The notes under the pieces were generated by a model. That model was not told where the DNA came from. It searched no databases and saw only the letters and a program-made list of their open reading frames with translations. 64,000 bases of DNA from Actinosynnema sp040640215. Its GTDB lineage: Bacteria > Actinomycetota > Actinomycetes > Mycobacteriales > Pseudonocardiaceae. Positions 8,893 through 17,062 of this stretch are shown here, piece after piece. The position numbers and the translations under genes are program-made. Every line of letters begins with the position of its first letter. Positions within the stretch are counted from its first letter, which is position 1. The stretch lies in the NCBI RefSeq assembly GCF_040640215.1, contig NZ_JBFABG010000007.1, forward strand, positions 1 through 64,000. The letters are read 5' to 3'.

Positions 8893-10203
8893 ATGGGGTG
8901 GAACCTGGGCGAGCTCGTCACGAAGTACGACGTACCGGGTGCGCAGGTCGCGGTGCTGGCCGACGGAGAGATCCAGGACGAGGCCGCCGGTGTGCTGAGT
9001 CTGCGCACGCGGGTCGAGGCCACGACCGACTCGGTGTTCAAGATCGGCTCGATCACCAAGATCTGGACGGCCACGCTGATCCAGCAACTGGTCGACGACG
9101 GCGTGCTGGACCTCGACCGCCCCGTCCGGGACCACCTGCCCGGCTTCCGGCTGAGCGACCCGGCCGCCACCGGGTCCCTGACCGCGCGCCACCTGCTCAC
9201 CCACACCGGCGGTGTCGACGGCAACCACTTCACCGACACCGGCCGCAACGACGACGCGATCGAGAAGTTCGTCTCCACCCTCGCCGACGTGGACCAGCTC
9301 CTCCCGCCCGGCACCGTCTTCTCCTACTCCAACAGCGGGTACGTGGTGCTCGGCAGGCTGGTGGAGGTGTTGCGCGGCAAGCCCTTCAACAGCGTGCTCC
9401 GCGAACGCCTGGTGGCCCCGCTGGGCCTGCGCACCGCCGCTACCGACGTCTACGAAGCGATCCTGCACCGCGCGGCGGTCGGCCACGTGCAGACCGGCGG
9501 GGAGGTCGTCCCGGCGAAGGAGTGGGCGGTGTCCTACTACTCCACGCCGAGCGGCTCGCACCTCGCGATCAGCGCGCGCGAGCTGCTGGAGTTCGTCCGC
9601 CTGCACCTCACCGACCCCGCGCTGGTGGCGCTGCGCGAACCCCAGGTCGAACCCGTCCCGGACTTCGGCGGCGGCATCATCGGCTGGGGGCTCGGCTGGA
9701 TGCTCTACCAGGACGGCGTCATCGGCCACACCGGTGTCGCCAAGGGGCAGAAGGCATTCCTGCGCATCGTCCCGTCGGCGGGGGTGGCGGTGGCCGTGCT
9801 GACCAACAGCACGGGCGGCGAGCCGCTGGCCCGCGAGCTCTTCGATTCAGTGCTCGGGGAGCTCGCCGGCGTCGAGACGGCACCCCTGCCCGTGCCGCCG
9901 GTGGACCCGACCGGGATCGACGCGGACCGCCTGTGCGGCACCTACCGCTCCACCTTGTACGACATCACCCTCACCAGCGAGCACGACCGGGCGTTCCTCC
10001 TCTACCGCGCGCGCAACGAGATCGCCGAGTCCTTCCTCGGCAAGCCCGAGGACCGCGTCGAGGTGGTCCGGCTCGGCGACAGCTCGATCATCACCGCCGA
10101 ACCGAAGGCCGACGGCCACCAGGTCCTGTCCCTGGTCGGCTCCGACGAGCACGGCCGCGCCCGCTTCCTGCACAACGGTGCCGCCGCCTACCGGATCGCC
10201 TGA
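8893..10203 (+). CDS. Serine hydrolase, beta-lactamase/esterase (class C fold)
   Basis: A 436-residue member of the serine beta-lactamase-like/penicillin-binding superfamily. The active-site triad of motifs is complete: SITK (S53, K56), YSN (Y145, N147) and HTG (H279-G281). The C-terminal third (~330-436) is a beta-rich domain seen in esterases and D-amino acid peptidases of the family. No signal peptide or lipobox is seen, so it is probably cytosolic, unlike true beta-lactamases. Activity as an esterase or peptidase is inferred from the family. It may be co-transcribed with the upstream TetR gene. Confidence 0.85.
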   Translation: MGWNLGELVTKYDVPGAQVAVLADGEIQDEAAGVLSLRTRVEATTDSVFKIGSITKIWTATLIQQLVDDGVLDLDRPVRDHLPGFRLSDPAATGSLTARHLLTHTGGVDGNHFTDTGRNDDAIEKFVSTLADVDQLLPPGTVFSYSNSGYVVLGRLVEVLRGKPFNSVLRERLVAPLGLRTAATDVYEAILHRAAVGHVQTGGEVVPAKEWAVSYYSTPSGSHLAISARELLEFVRLHLTDPALVALREPQVEPVPDFGGGIIGWGLGWMLYQDGVIGHTGVAKGQKAFLRIVPSAGVAVAVLTNSTGGEPLARELFDSVLGELAGVETAPLPVPPVDPTGIDADRLCGTYRSTLYDITLTSEHDRAFLLYRARNEIAESFLGKPEDRVEVVRLGDSSIITAEPKADGHQVLSLVGSDEHGRARFLHNGAAAYRIA

Positions 10204-10261
10204 CGGGTCCGCACCGCCGAGGTGCGCGTGGCCCGGGAACCGGCGAGACGACCGCCTCGCG

Positions 10262-10289
10262 GCGCTGTCGGTCGTTCGACCGACAGCGC
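10262..10289. terminator. Perfect palindrome, probable I-type terminator
   Basis: Arms gcgctgtcggtcg and cgaccgacagcgc are perfectly complementary over 13 bp around a central TT. There is no T tract, as is usual for actinobacterial terminators. It lies 59 bases after the serine hydrolase stop and before the next promoter. An operator for the next gene is the alternative. Confidence 0.55.
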
Positions 10290-10346
10290 GCGGGCGTGCC
10301 GGCGGATATCTTGCGGCCGACCCCCCACACCATCCAGAGGAGCACC

Positions 10347-10661
10347 ATGACGACCACCCGACGCGTTCTCGCCGGACTGGCCACCGCAGGTCTGTTCATC
10401 TCCGTCCTCGGCACGGGTTCCGCCACCGCCGCGACCAAGGGCAAGATCTACATCTCCAACAACTGCGGCAAGGCGGTCTCCACCACCATCCACATCAACG
10501 GCCGGACCATCGCGGGAACCGGGGCCGCCCCGGCGGGCAGCTACTTCGGGTACCCGGTCGCCCCCGGCACCTACCAGGTCTACGTCCCCGCCGGCAACAA
10601 GACCGTGCGAATCCAGGACCTCAGCCCCAGGTCCCACTCGGCCATCGTCAAGGCCTGCTGA
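10347..10661 (+). CDS. Small secreted protein of unknown function
   Basis: A 104-residue protein. An N-terminal Sec signal peptide is clear: MTTTRR, then the hydrophobic LAGLATAGLFISVLG, then a likely AxA cleavage site near residue 28. The mature part (~75 residues) contains two cysteines (NNCGK, and the last residue C104), which could form a disulfide. The composition (SNNCGKAVSTTIHING...) suggests a compact beta-sheet fold. AGAGGAGCACC precedes the ATG and acts as the ribosome-binding site. No known family is recognised. It is monocistronic, after a palindromic terminator. Confidence 0.75.
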   Translation: MTTTRRVLAGLATAGLFISVLGTGSATAATKGKIYISNNCGKAVSTTIHINGRTIAGTGAAPAGSYFGYPVAPGTYQVYVPAGNKTVRIQDLSPRSHSAIVKAC

Positions 10662-10714
10662 CACCCACCGAGGGCACGATCAGGTGGTCGGTCGCACGGA
10701 CGAGCCCGCCGCGA

Positions 10715-10885
10715 TCACGACGGGCTGTCCGGGGGCTGGTCCGCCTCGGCCAGGCGGGCGTGGAGGCGTTCGCGGATCTGGTCCGGGGTGTAGGCGCGGC
10801 GGCGGCGTTCGGCGCGTGCGACCACCGCCCCGGTCGCGGCTACTCCGACGAACGCGGCCAGGCCGGCGAGCTTCCACCAACGCAT
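10715..10885 (-). CDS. Small conserved membrane protein, 56 residues
   Basis: A 56-residue protein. It has an N-terminal transmembrane helix (MRWWKLAGLAAFVGVAATGA), a basic stop-transfer patch (ARAERRRRAY), and a short amphipathic cytoplasmic tail (TPDQIRERLHARLAEAD). Positive charges suggest a cytoplasmic C-terminus. The coding pattern is strongly actinobacterial, with G/C in third positions. I recall similar short actinobacterial membrane proteins, but the function is unknown. The ATG at 10885 lies 7 bases after a TAGCCT -10-like hexamer, so the mRNA is predicted to be leaderless. It is divergent from the YiiX-like hydrolase gene. Confidence 0.7.
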   Translation of the reverse strand: MRWWKLAGLAAFVGVAATGAVVARAERRRRAYTPDQIRERLHARLAEADQPPDSPS

Positions 10886-10903
10886 GTGCCTAGGCTACTG
10901 CCC
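10886..10903. promoter_or_regulatory. Overlapping divergent -10 elements for two leaderless genes
   Basis: Only 18 bases separate the two divergent start codons. TAGGCT (10891-10896) on the plus strand and TAGCCT (10892-10897) on the minus strand overlap within the palindrome GCCTAGGC. Each lies 6-7 bases before a start codon, the distance at which transcription begins on the codon itself. No Shine-Dalgarno is present for either gene. Confidence 0.5.
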
Positions 10904-11530
10904 GTGGCGGGTATCCCCTTGAACGAGGCCCTCGACGCGACGCGGACCGGCGACGTGTGGGTGTTCCGCGGTCGCAGTGCCGCCGACCGGGCGATCCAGG
11001 CGTTGACCAACAGCCCGGTCAACCACGTCGGCATGTCGGTGGTGATCGACGACCTGCCGCCGCTGATGTGGCACGCGGAGCTGGGCCGCTCGCTGCCCGA
11101 CCTGTGGTCCGGGCGGCAGCAGCGCGGCGCGCAGTTGCACGACCTGCGCGAAGCCGTCCTGACGTGGGCGCGGAAGTACGGGCAGCGCGCCTGGCTGCGC
11201 CAGCTCGACCACCCGGTCACCCGCGAGGCGGAAGACGCCGTCCTGCGCACGGTCGCGCGGATGAACGGCATGCCGTTCCCCTCCTCGGCCCGGCTCGCGT
11301 CGCGCTGGCTGCGTGGCCGCGTCCCCCTGCGCAAGCGGTCGGACGCGGCGCTGGAGACCGCGTACTGCGCCGAGGTCGTGGCGGTGACCTACCAGGCGAT
11401 GGGGCTGCTGCCACCGGACCGCAGCCCGAACTGGTACGACCCCGGCCGCTTCTGGAGCGGCGACGACCTGGAGCTGCTCTCCGACGCCCGGCTCGGTGAC
11501 GAGATCGCGGTCGAGATCCCGGCGGACTGA
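10904..11530 (+). CDS. YiiX/YebB-like NlpC/P60-type cysteine hydrolase
   Basis: A 208-residue protein with the features of the permuted NlpC/P60 (YiiX) family. The histidine lies in the N-terminal half (NHVGMSVV) and the nucleophilic cysteine near the C-terminus (AYCAEVVAVTYQ), the reverse of classical NlpC/P60 order. Members act on amide or ester bonds in lipids or cell-wall material; the substrate here is unknown. No signal peptide is present. The start is GTG at 10904, predicted leaderless. It shares a compact bidirectional promoter with the 56-residue membrane protein, so the two may work together. Confidence 0.75.
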   Translation: MAGIPLNEALDATRTGDVWVFRGRSAADRAIQALTNSPVNHVGMSVVIDDLPPLMWHAELGRSLPDLWSGRQQRGAQLHDLREAVLTWARKYGQRAWLRQLDHPVTREAEDAVLRTVARMNGMPFPSSARLASRWLRGRVPLRKRSDAALETAYCAEVVAVTYQAMGLLPPDRSPNWYDPGRFWSGDDLELLSDARLGDEIAVEIPAD

Positions 11531-11592
11531 GCGGGATCACTTCTTCGCCGCCGGTTCACCGCCGCCCGCCGGTCGGTTGCTAGCGTGACGCG

Positions 11593-13272
11593 GTGTCTGA
11601 GCGAGAGCACACCGGGCGAATCCTCGACGGCCGGTTCGAGCTGCTGGAGAGGTTGGGCAGCGGCGGGATGGGGACGGTCTGGCGCGCCCTCGACCTGGGG
11701 TTGCACCGCGAGGTCGCCATCAAGGAGGTCCGGCCGGCCGACGCCGACCAGATCGAGGGCAACCCCACGATGGCCGCCCAGCTCCGGGAGCGGGTGTTGC
11801 GCGAGTCCCGCGCGCTCGCCCGGTTGCAGCACCCGAACGTCGTGTCGATCTACCAGATCATCGAGTCGCCCGATTCGCCGTACCCGTGGATCGTCATGGA
11901 GCTGGTTCGCGGCACGTCGTTGGACGCGCGGCTCAACGGCGGCGTGCTCACCCCGGCCGAGGCGGCCCGGGTGGGGCGCGACGTGCTCGCGGCGCTGCGC
12001 TCGGCCCACTCCGCCGGGGTGATGCACCGCGACGTCAAGCCGGGCAACGTGCTGCTGCGGACGGACGGCAGCGCCGTGCTGACCGACTTCGGCATCGCCG
12101 CCCTCCAGGGCTCGACCCAGCTCACCGCGACCGGCGACGTCATCGGGTCCCCGGAGTACATCGCCCCGGAGCGGCTGCGCGGCGACGAGACGCACACCGC
12201 GTCGGACTTCTGGTCGCTCGCGATGCTGCTGTACGTGGCCGTCGAGGGCAACCACCCGATGCGCCGCGCGACCACGATGGCGACCCTCGCCGCGGTGATG
12301 ACCGAGCCGGTCCCGCCGCCGCGCCGGGCGGGAGCCCTCGCGCCCGCGCTGAACGCGGCCCTGCGCAGCGAACCGGCCGAGCGGCCGAGCGGCGAGGTGC
12401 TCGACCAGCTCTTCGCGGCGGCCGAGCGCGACCTGGCCCCGTTCACCGGTCCCCCCACCCCTGCCGGGTTCGCCGTGCCGGGTCCGGCGAGCGGTCCCCT
12501 GCCGCCGCTGCGGCACCCCCAGTGGCAGTCCGGACCGACACCGGCCCCGTTCGGCGAGCCACACTTCCACAGCCACCCGCAGTCCTACCCGATCCCGGCG
12601 ACGCGCAGGCGCACGGGTGCCGTGGTGCTATCGCTGGCCGGGGTGGTGCTGGTCGCCGCGACCACGACGATAGTGCTCCGCATGTCCGGCGGGGACGACC
12701 AGGCGGGCTCCGGCACGGGTTCGACGACCACGACGGTGGCCACCCGGCCGAAGGTCGTCCTGCCCACCGGCCCGACCACCGGCACCGCGACCACCGGCAC
12801 GGCGACCGGCAGCGCGACCGAAGTGGCACAGGACAACCTGCTCACGTCCGCCGGCGCGCGCAGGGCCGCCGGTGCGCTCGGCGAGGTGATGGGCGGCTCG
12901 AAGGTGTCGGACCTGACGCTGTGGCCGGAGCGCGCGACCGCGACCGCGCCGACCTCGGCGGTCGCGCACGGCTTCGACAACTTCGAGTACAAGGCGGGCA
13001 GGGCGAGCAGGCAGGGCCCGGACGGGGTGGACGCCGACCGCGCCGTGCTCGACCTGAACGAGGTCGACTGGGACGCCCTGCCCGCGCTGTTCGAGCGGGC
13101 GGACAAGGAGCTGGGCGTCCCGCAGCCGACCCTGCGCTACCTGATCGTGGACACCAGCATCATCGACGGGACCCCGTCGATGAAGGTGTTCCTGGGCGAC
13201 GACTACGGCAGCGCGTTCCTCCAGGCGAACCTGAAGGGTGAGGTGCAGAAGACCTACCCGCGCGCGAAGTGA
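11593..13272 (+). CDS. Serine/threonine protein kinase, membrane-anchored
   Basis: A 559-residue kinase. Cytosolic catalytic domain (residues ~14-290): Gly-rich loop GSGGMGTVW (22-30), catalytic lysine in AIKE (K44), HRDVKPGN (145-152), DFG (165-167) and an APE-type motif in SPEYIAPERL. A Pro-rich linker leads to one transmembrane helix (~341-361). An extracytoplasmic domain of ~190 residues begins with a Thr/Gly-rich stretch and resembles no sensor I recognise; there are no PASTA repeats. It is probably an envelope-sensing signalling kinase of the Pkn type. Start is GTG at 11593. It appears monocistronic. Confidence 0.92.
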   Translation: MSEREHTGRILDGRFELLERLGSGGMGTVWRALDLGLHREVAIKEVRPADADQIEGNPTMAAQLRERVLRESRALARLQHPNVVSIYQIIESPDSPYPWIVMELVRGTSLDARLNGGVLTPAEAARVGRDVLAALRSAHSAGVMHRDVKPGNVLLRTDGSAVLTDFGIAALQGSTQLTATGDVIGSPEYIAPERLRGDETHTASDFWSLAMLLYVAVEGNHPMRRATTMATLAAVMTEPVPPPRRAGALAPALNAALRSEPAERPSGEVLDQLFAAAERDLAPFTGPPTPAGFAVPGPASGPLPPLRHPQWQSGPTPAPFGEPHFHSHPQSYPIPATRRRTGAVVLSLAGVVLVAATTTIVLRMSGGDDQAGSGTGSTTTTVATRPKVVLPTGPTTGTATTGTATGSATEVAQDNLLTSAGARRAAGALGEVMGGSKVSDLTLWPERATATAPTSAVAHGFDNFEYKAGRASRQGPDGVDADRAVLDLNEVDWDALPALFERADKELGVPQPTLRYLIVDTSIIDGTPSMKVFLGDDYGSAFLQANLKGEVQKTYPRAK

Positions 13273-13279
13273 TCCCCGG

Positions 13280-13687
13280 TCACGACCGGGCGGGCGGGCG
13301 GCGCACCGGTTCCGCGATGCCGAGCAGGTTGCCCTCGCTGTCGCGGAACCAGGCAGCGCGTTCGCCGCACCCCCTGCTCGGGTAGTTGCCTTCGACGTCC
13401 ACGATCCCGTCCACCGCGCCGTCGTACTCCTCGAACACCACCCCGGGAGCGCGCAGGTCGGCGACCGCCGCTTCGACGTCGTCGACGGAGAAGCTCATCT
13501 GAGTGAACGACCCGTCGGCGGCCCCGGCCGAGGCGAACAGGCAGAAGCCCCCTTCCGCGCCCTCGTAGCGCAGGCCGCCGTCGCGCTCCTCGACCGGTGC
13601 GAGGCCGAGCTTCTCGGCGTACCAGCGGCGGGCCCGGGTCAGGTCACGGGTGGGAATCCGGGCTTCGATCCGCGCGTAGACCACCAT
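13280..13687 (-). CDS. VOC/glyoxalase-fold protein
   Basis: A 135-residue single-module protein of the vicinal oxygen chelate superfamily. It begins with a typical beta strand (ARIEARIPTRDLTRARRWYA) and ends with the hallmark FRDSEGNLLGIAEP. These small proteins act as metal-dependent isomerases/lyases, dioxygenases or drug-binding resistance proteins; the substrate is unknown. Only some putative metal-ligand positions can be guessed. It is convergent with the kinase gene, with 7 bases between stops. It appears monocistronic. Confidence 0.8.
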   Translation of the reverse strand: MVVYARIEARIPTRDLTRARRWYAEKLGLAPVEERDGGLRYEGAEGGFCLFASAGAADGSFTQMSFSVDDVEAAVADLRAPGVVFEEYDGAVDGIVDVEGNYPSRGCGERAAWFRDSEGNLLGIAEPVRRPPARS

Positions 13688-13767
13688 CCTCGGATGCTAG
13701 CCGGGTCGGTGCGCCCGCGACCGGGTGCGCGCGTCCGGGACGGTGCGGGCGATCGGCGGGCGGAACA

Positions 13768-14250
13768 ATGGCGGCGGGGGCTCGGCGTCGAGGGGGGTTC
13801 ACGGCGTTGTCGGCGCGTGCGCTGCCGACCGCTGTCATGCGGGTGCGGGACGAGCACGGGCTGGTGGTGGGTGCCGGTTTCCTCATCGCCCCTGACCTGG
13901 TGTGCACGTGCGCGCACTTGCCGGCTGACGGGGTCGGGCGGACCGGCGGGCCGCAGCGACGGCGGATGGTGGCCGTCCTGCGGGACGCGAGCGACCCCGC
14001 GCCGGGTCTGACACTGGTCGACACCCACGACCTGGCCGCGCCGGCCGCACTTGGTCGCGGTCGTGGACGACCGCACCGCCATCACCTTGTACGCGGTGCT
14101 GCTCACCCGGTGGCACCTCGGCAGCGGGGCCCGGGTCACCGAGCCGCTCCCGGTGGGCGGCACCTCGCCGTGTCAGCGGAGCGCGACGATTTCGCGTCTC
14201 GGATGGGCCGAATGGGTTGTCCACTGGGCTGTTCGTACCCCTTGCCGTAG
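13768..14250 (+). pseudogene. Truncated/decayed trypsin-like serine protease
   Basis: The ATG at 13768 opens a frame that begins like a trypsin-like peptidase: VMRVRDEHGLVVGAGFLIA, then DLVCTCAHL containing the catalytic histidine. After about 90 residues similarity fades (TLVDTHDLAAP) and the frame continues as low-complexity Arg/Gly/His sequence to 14250. Neither the catalytic Asp nor a GDSGG serine motif is visible. It is probably the N-terminal part of a frameshifted or truncated protease. Its closeness to the ESX-like operon may be meaningful, since ESX loci often carry trypsin-like mycosins, but this is not a mycosin-type subtilisin. Confidence 0.4.
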
Positions 14251-14771
14251 CGAACTGCGCGGATCGGCAGAAAGGGGGAGAGCCACGCCCGTTCGTCAGG
14301 TCGAGCTCGGCCGGGGTGATGGCTGGGCGCGCTGCCCGCGCGGCATCGCCGCCCTCCGGCTCGGCCGGGCCGGACGCGCGCTGGCCGAGCCGGCGCGCTG
14401 GGGCGCGGCGACCTCGGCGGCCGAGGTGCCCGGGTTCGCGCACCGCTCCCCCGGGCAGCGCCTGGATCTCCGGGCCGACCTGGCGGAACTGGTCGGCGCG
14501 GTACCGGACCGCGCGGAGCCCTCGCGCTCCACACCGGCGGCAGTCTGGGCACCACCGGCCGGGCGAAGCGAGAAACAATCGGAAATTCCACCGGAAGAGT
14601 TAACCCATTCGGGTTTGTCCCGCAATTCGGCGGATGATCGCCGACGTGCGCCGCGATGGTGATCCAACTTTCGCCTGATCACGCATTTCCTGCGTTGCGC
14701 GGCGCGCGAACAGCGCAGTACGCTCGGCGTTCGCACCCGGAGGTCCCTCGACGCCGAGGAGTTGCCCTGTC
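14251..14771. other. Intergenic region upstream of ESX-like operon
   Basis: About 520 bases without a convincing gene. The left half may be the rest of the decayed protease. The right part (about 14575-14720) is less GC-rich than its surroundings and probably contains the promoter of the operon starting at 14772. GGAGG at about 14742 is too far from the GTG to act as its ribosome-binding site. Confidence 0.4.
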
Positions 14772-15104
14772 GTGTTCACATCCCCCGCCGGAGGTCCGGG
14801 CTTCGCCTTCGACCTGCCCGGAATAGAGTCCGCCATCGCCGAGTGGACCGATCTCGCCGAAAGCCTGGCAATGGAGAATTACCACTTCACGTCCCTGCGC
14901 GGGGTGACCGGACCGGGCGATGAATTCTCCAGTGCGGACCTGGCGGCGAAGGCGACCGACGCGCTGGGCTCGTTCCGGCGGCACCTCGCGGCGATGACGG
15001 ACTTCACCCGGGGCTACGTCGCCGCGCTGACCGCCAGTCGCGACGAGTACGTGGCGAGGGACGACGACGCCCGCGCGACGTTCGGGCGACAGGACGTCCC
15101 GTGA
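14772..15104 (+). CDS. WXG100/ESX-like small helical protein
   Basis: A 110-residue protein of mostly helical character with no signal peptide, matching the size of WXG100-family ESX substrates. No clear WxG is seen; the central W (EWTDLAES) and repeated heptad-like hydrophobics (LAAKATDALGSFRRHLAAM, TRGYVAALTASRDEYV) fit a helical hairpin. Its stop overlaps the next gene by 4 bases (GTGA). It is the first gene of a four-gene operon with a lipoprotein, a PPE-like protein and an EspG-like chaperone, so it is probably a type VII secretion substrate or partner. Confidence 0.6.
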   Translation: MFTSPAGGPGFAFDLPGIESAIAEWTDLAESLAMENYHFTSLRGVTGPGDEFSSADLAAKATDALGSFRRHLAAMTDFTRGYVAALTASRDEYVARDDDARATFGRQDVP

Positions 15105-15715
15105 GGCGCGCGATCGCCGCGCTGGTCGCCGTGGTGCTGGTCCTCCCTCTGGCGTCCTGCGCAGGGCCGGTCGAAGGCACCCCCAGAGCCCGTTCGGGGG
15201 GCACGACGCCCGCCAGCACCGAGCGGTCCGGGGCTCCGGTGGGCACCCGCGCGCCCAGGGTCGCCGAACCGCTGACGCCCGACCCCTACGTCGCCGACGC
15301 CTGCCGGGCCATCCCCGCGGAGCGGGCCGGTCCGCTGGACCTGGCGACACCCGGCCGGAAGGCCACCAACGCCGCGAGCTCCGGCTGCCTCTGGTTCACG
15401 ACCGACCGGCAGTTCAGCGTCGCCGTCGGCTACATGACCGCGTTGGAAGCCGGGCTCTCCGAGATCTACGCGCAGCACGCGCGGAACCCGACGGTGTTCA
15501 AGTACTTCGAACCGACGGACGTCACCGGGTACCCGGCATTGTTCGCGGACAAGATAGACGAGCGCGAAAGAGGCGAATGCCTGCTCAACATCGGCGTGAC
15601 GGACGATTTGTACATGTTCGTCGCGGCCAACCACCTGCCGCGCGGTAAGAACGTCTGCGAACTGGCCGCCCAGGTGGGGGCGGCGGTCGTCGCGACGATG
15701 AAAAAGGGGGCGTAG
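15101..15715 (+). CDS. DUF3558-family lipoprotein
   Basis: A 204-residue lipoprotein. The signal peptide ends in the lipobox LASC with C20 as the lipidated residue. A Thr/Pro/Gly-rich linker (~22-60) leads to a domain with ADACRAIPAERAGPL and SGCLWF, typical of DUF3558 proteins. Three further cysteines (SGC, GEC, NVC) may form disulfides on the outer face of the membrane. DUF3558 lipoproteins are common beside ESX genes in Pseudonocardiaceae, but their function is unknown. It is translationally coupled on both sides: GTGA at the start and TAGTG at the end. Confidence 0.8.
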   Translation: MRRAIAALVAVVLVLPLASCAGPVEGTPRARSGGTTPASTERSGAPVGTRAPRVAEPLTPDPYVADACRAIPAERAGPLDLATPGRKATNAASSGCLWFTTDRQFSVAVGYMTALEAGLSEIYAQHARNPTVFKYFEPTDVTGYPALFADKIDERERGECLLNIGVTDDLYMFVAANHLPRGKNVCELAAQVGAAVVATMKKGA

Positions 15716-17061
15716 TGGTAGTACCGTTATTGGTGGCGCTGGCCGGCGGCGCGGTGGTGTCGGCGATGGCCCAGGTGCGCGCGGGGGATTTCGCGGCGGA
15801 CGTCGGCGGCCGGTCGCTGACCGCCGAGCAGATTTACACGCGCATCACCGGCGGGCACGGCGTCGGTGACCTGGTCGCGGCGCAGGAGCTGACGGCCGCG
15901 CTGGAGACGAGCTACTCCGACCGGAGTGGTCGGCTCGGCGCGCTGGTCGCCAAGCTCGACGCGGCCTGGCGGGGCGGTGCGGCCGACGCGGCCACCTCCC
16001 ACACCGCGCCGCTCGACCGGGCGTTCCAGGAGTCCCTGTCGTCGCTGCGGACCATCCGCGACTCGCTCCACGGCCAGATCGACTCGTTCTCCCGCATCCG
16101 CAACGCCGTCGAGGCGGTACCCGCCGAGCCGCCGCGCAGCGGGTTGGTGAACGACGTGAACCCGTTCACCACGGACACCGACCGGGCGATCGCCCAGTAC
16201 AACGAGAAGGCCGCCGCCAACGTCGCCCACTACCAGGTCTACCACGAGGACAGCGTCGCCAACGGCAACCGGATGCCGACCCGGTACCCGCCGCTGCCGG
16301 TGGGCGTGCCGCCGATCCCGGTCGGCGATCCGGGCGGTACCGGGCACGTCGGCACGTCCTCCCCGGCCGACGTGACGACCAGGTCCGCCGCCACCCCGGG
16401 CGACCCGGGCGTCCCTCAGCACAGCACCCCGGGCACCGGCCAGGTCGCGCCACCGCCGGAGCCCCGGGGCGACGGGCACGTCGGCACGCCGGCCGCACCC
16501 GGCAGGGGGACGACGAACCCGAGCCTGGCCACTCCCGCGCGGCCTCCCGGATCGGGCGAGGCGAACCCCGCCACCCGGCACCCGGGCGCTCCCACCCCGG
16601 TCGCCGGCGTGGTTCCGCCCGGCACCGGCGGCCTCTCGGCGGCCCGGCCCGGGAGCACCACGGGACGCGGTGCCGGAAGTGGTGGCGGGAGCAGCGGTCG
16701 CGGTGCCGCCGGTGGCGCGGGCCGATCCGGCGGCGGTGTGGGTGGCGGTGTCGGTGGCGGCGTGGGCCGGGTCGGCGGCGGGTCGGGGCCGACCGGCGGG
16801 CGGCCGGATGCGGCCGACCAGCTCGGGCGCGGACCGTCGTCGGCTGCCGACCCGGCCCAGCCGGGCCGCCGGGGCGCGCTGCCGGTCGCGGGCGGGACCG
16901 GCGGGCTCGGGGGTGCGCCGTACGGGGTGCCGCCGACCGGGTCGCGCACCGACGACGACGTCGAGCACCGGAGCGTGCTGATCCGGCCCGATCCCGACGA
17001 CCTGTTCGGGCTCCCGGACCCGGTGCCACCGGCTGTGATCGGCGAGGACGAGGAAGCCTGA
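15715..17061 (+). CDS. PPE-like ESX protein with Gly/Pro-rich tail
   Basis: A 448-residue protein. Residues ~30-175 are helical and resemble the PPE/WXG100-like domain of actinobacterial ESX substrates (LAAQELTAALETSYSDRSG, a WRGG turn near residue 82, then a second helix). The rest is low complexity: PPxPVGxP and TGHVGT repeats, then a Gly-rich block (GGGVGGGVGGGVG), ending in an acidic tail (DPDDLFGLPDP...). This is the usual layout of PPE proteins carrying a disordered C-terminal domain. Start is GTG at 15715, with AAGGGGG upstream. It probably pairs with the EspG-like chaperone two bases downstream. Confidence 0.75.
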   Translation: MVVPLLVALAGGAVVSAMAQVRAGDFAADVGGRSLTAEQIYTRITGGHGVGDLVAAQELTAALETSYSDRSGRLGALVAKLDAAWRGGAADAATSHTAPLDRAFQESLSSLRTIRDSLHGQIDSFSRIRNAVEAVPAEPPRSGLVNDVNPFTTDTDRAIAQYNEKAAANVAHYQVYHEDSVANGNRMPTRYPPLPVGVPPIPVGDPGGTGHVGTSSPADVTTRSAATPGDPGVPQHSTPGTGQVAPPPEPRGDGHVGTPAAPGRGTTNPSLATPARPPGSGEANPATRHPGAPTPVAGVVPPGTGGLSAARPGSTTGRGAGSGGGSSGRGAAGGAGRSGGGVGGGVGGGVGRVGGGSGPTGGRPDAADQLGRGPSSAADPAQPGRRGALPVAGGTGGLGGAPYGVPPTGSRTDDDVEHRSVLIRPDPDDLFGLPDPVPPAVIGEDEEA

Positions 17062-17062
17062 C

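Noticed and set aside
10262..10289. Possible small RNA hairpin
   Set aside because: A simple palindrome behind a gene is better explained as a terminator or operator; nothing indicates a separate RNA gene.
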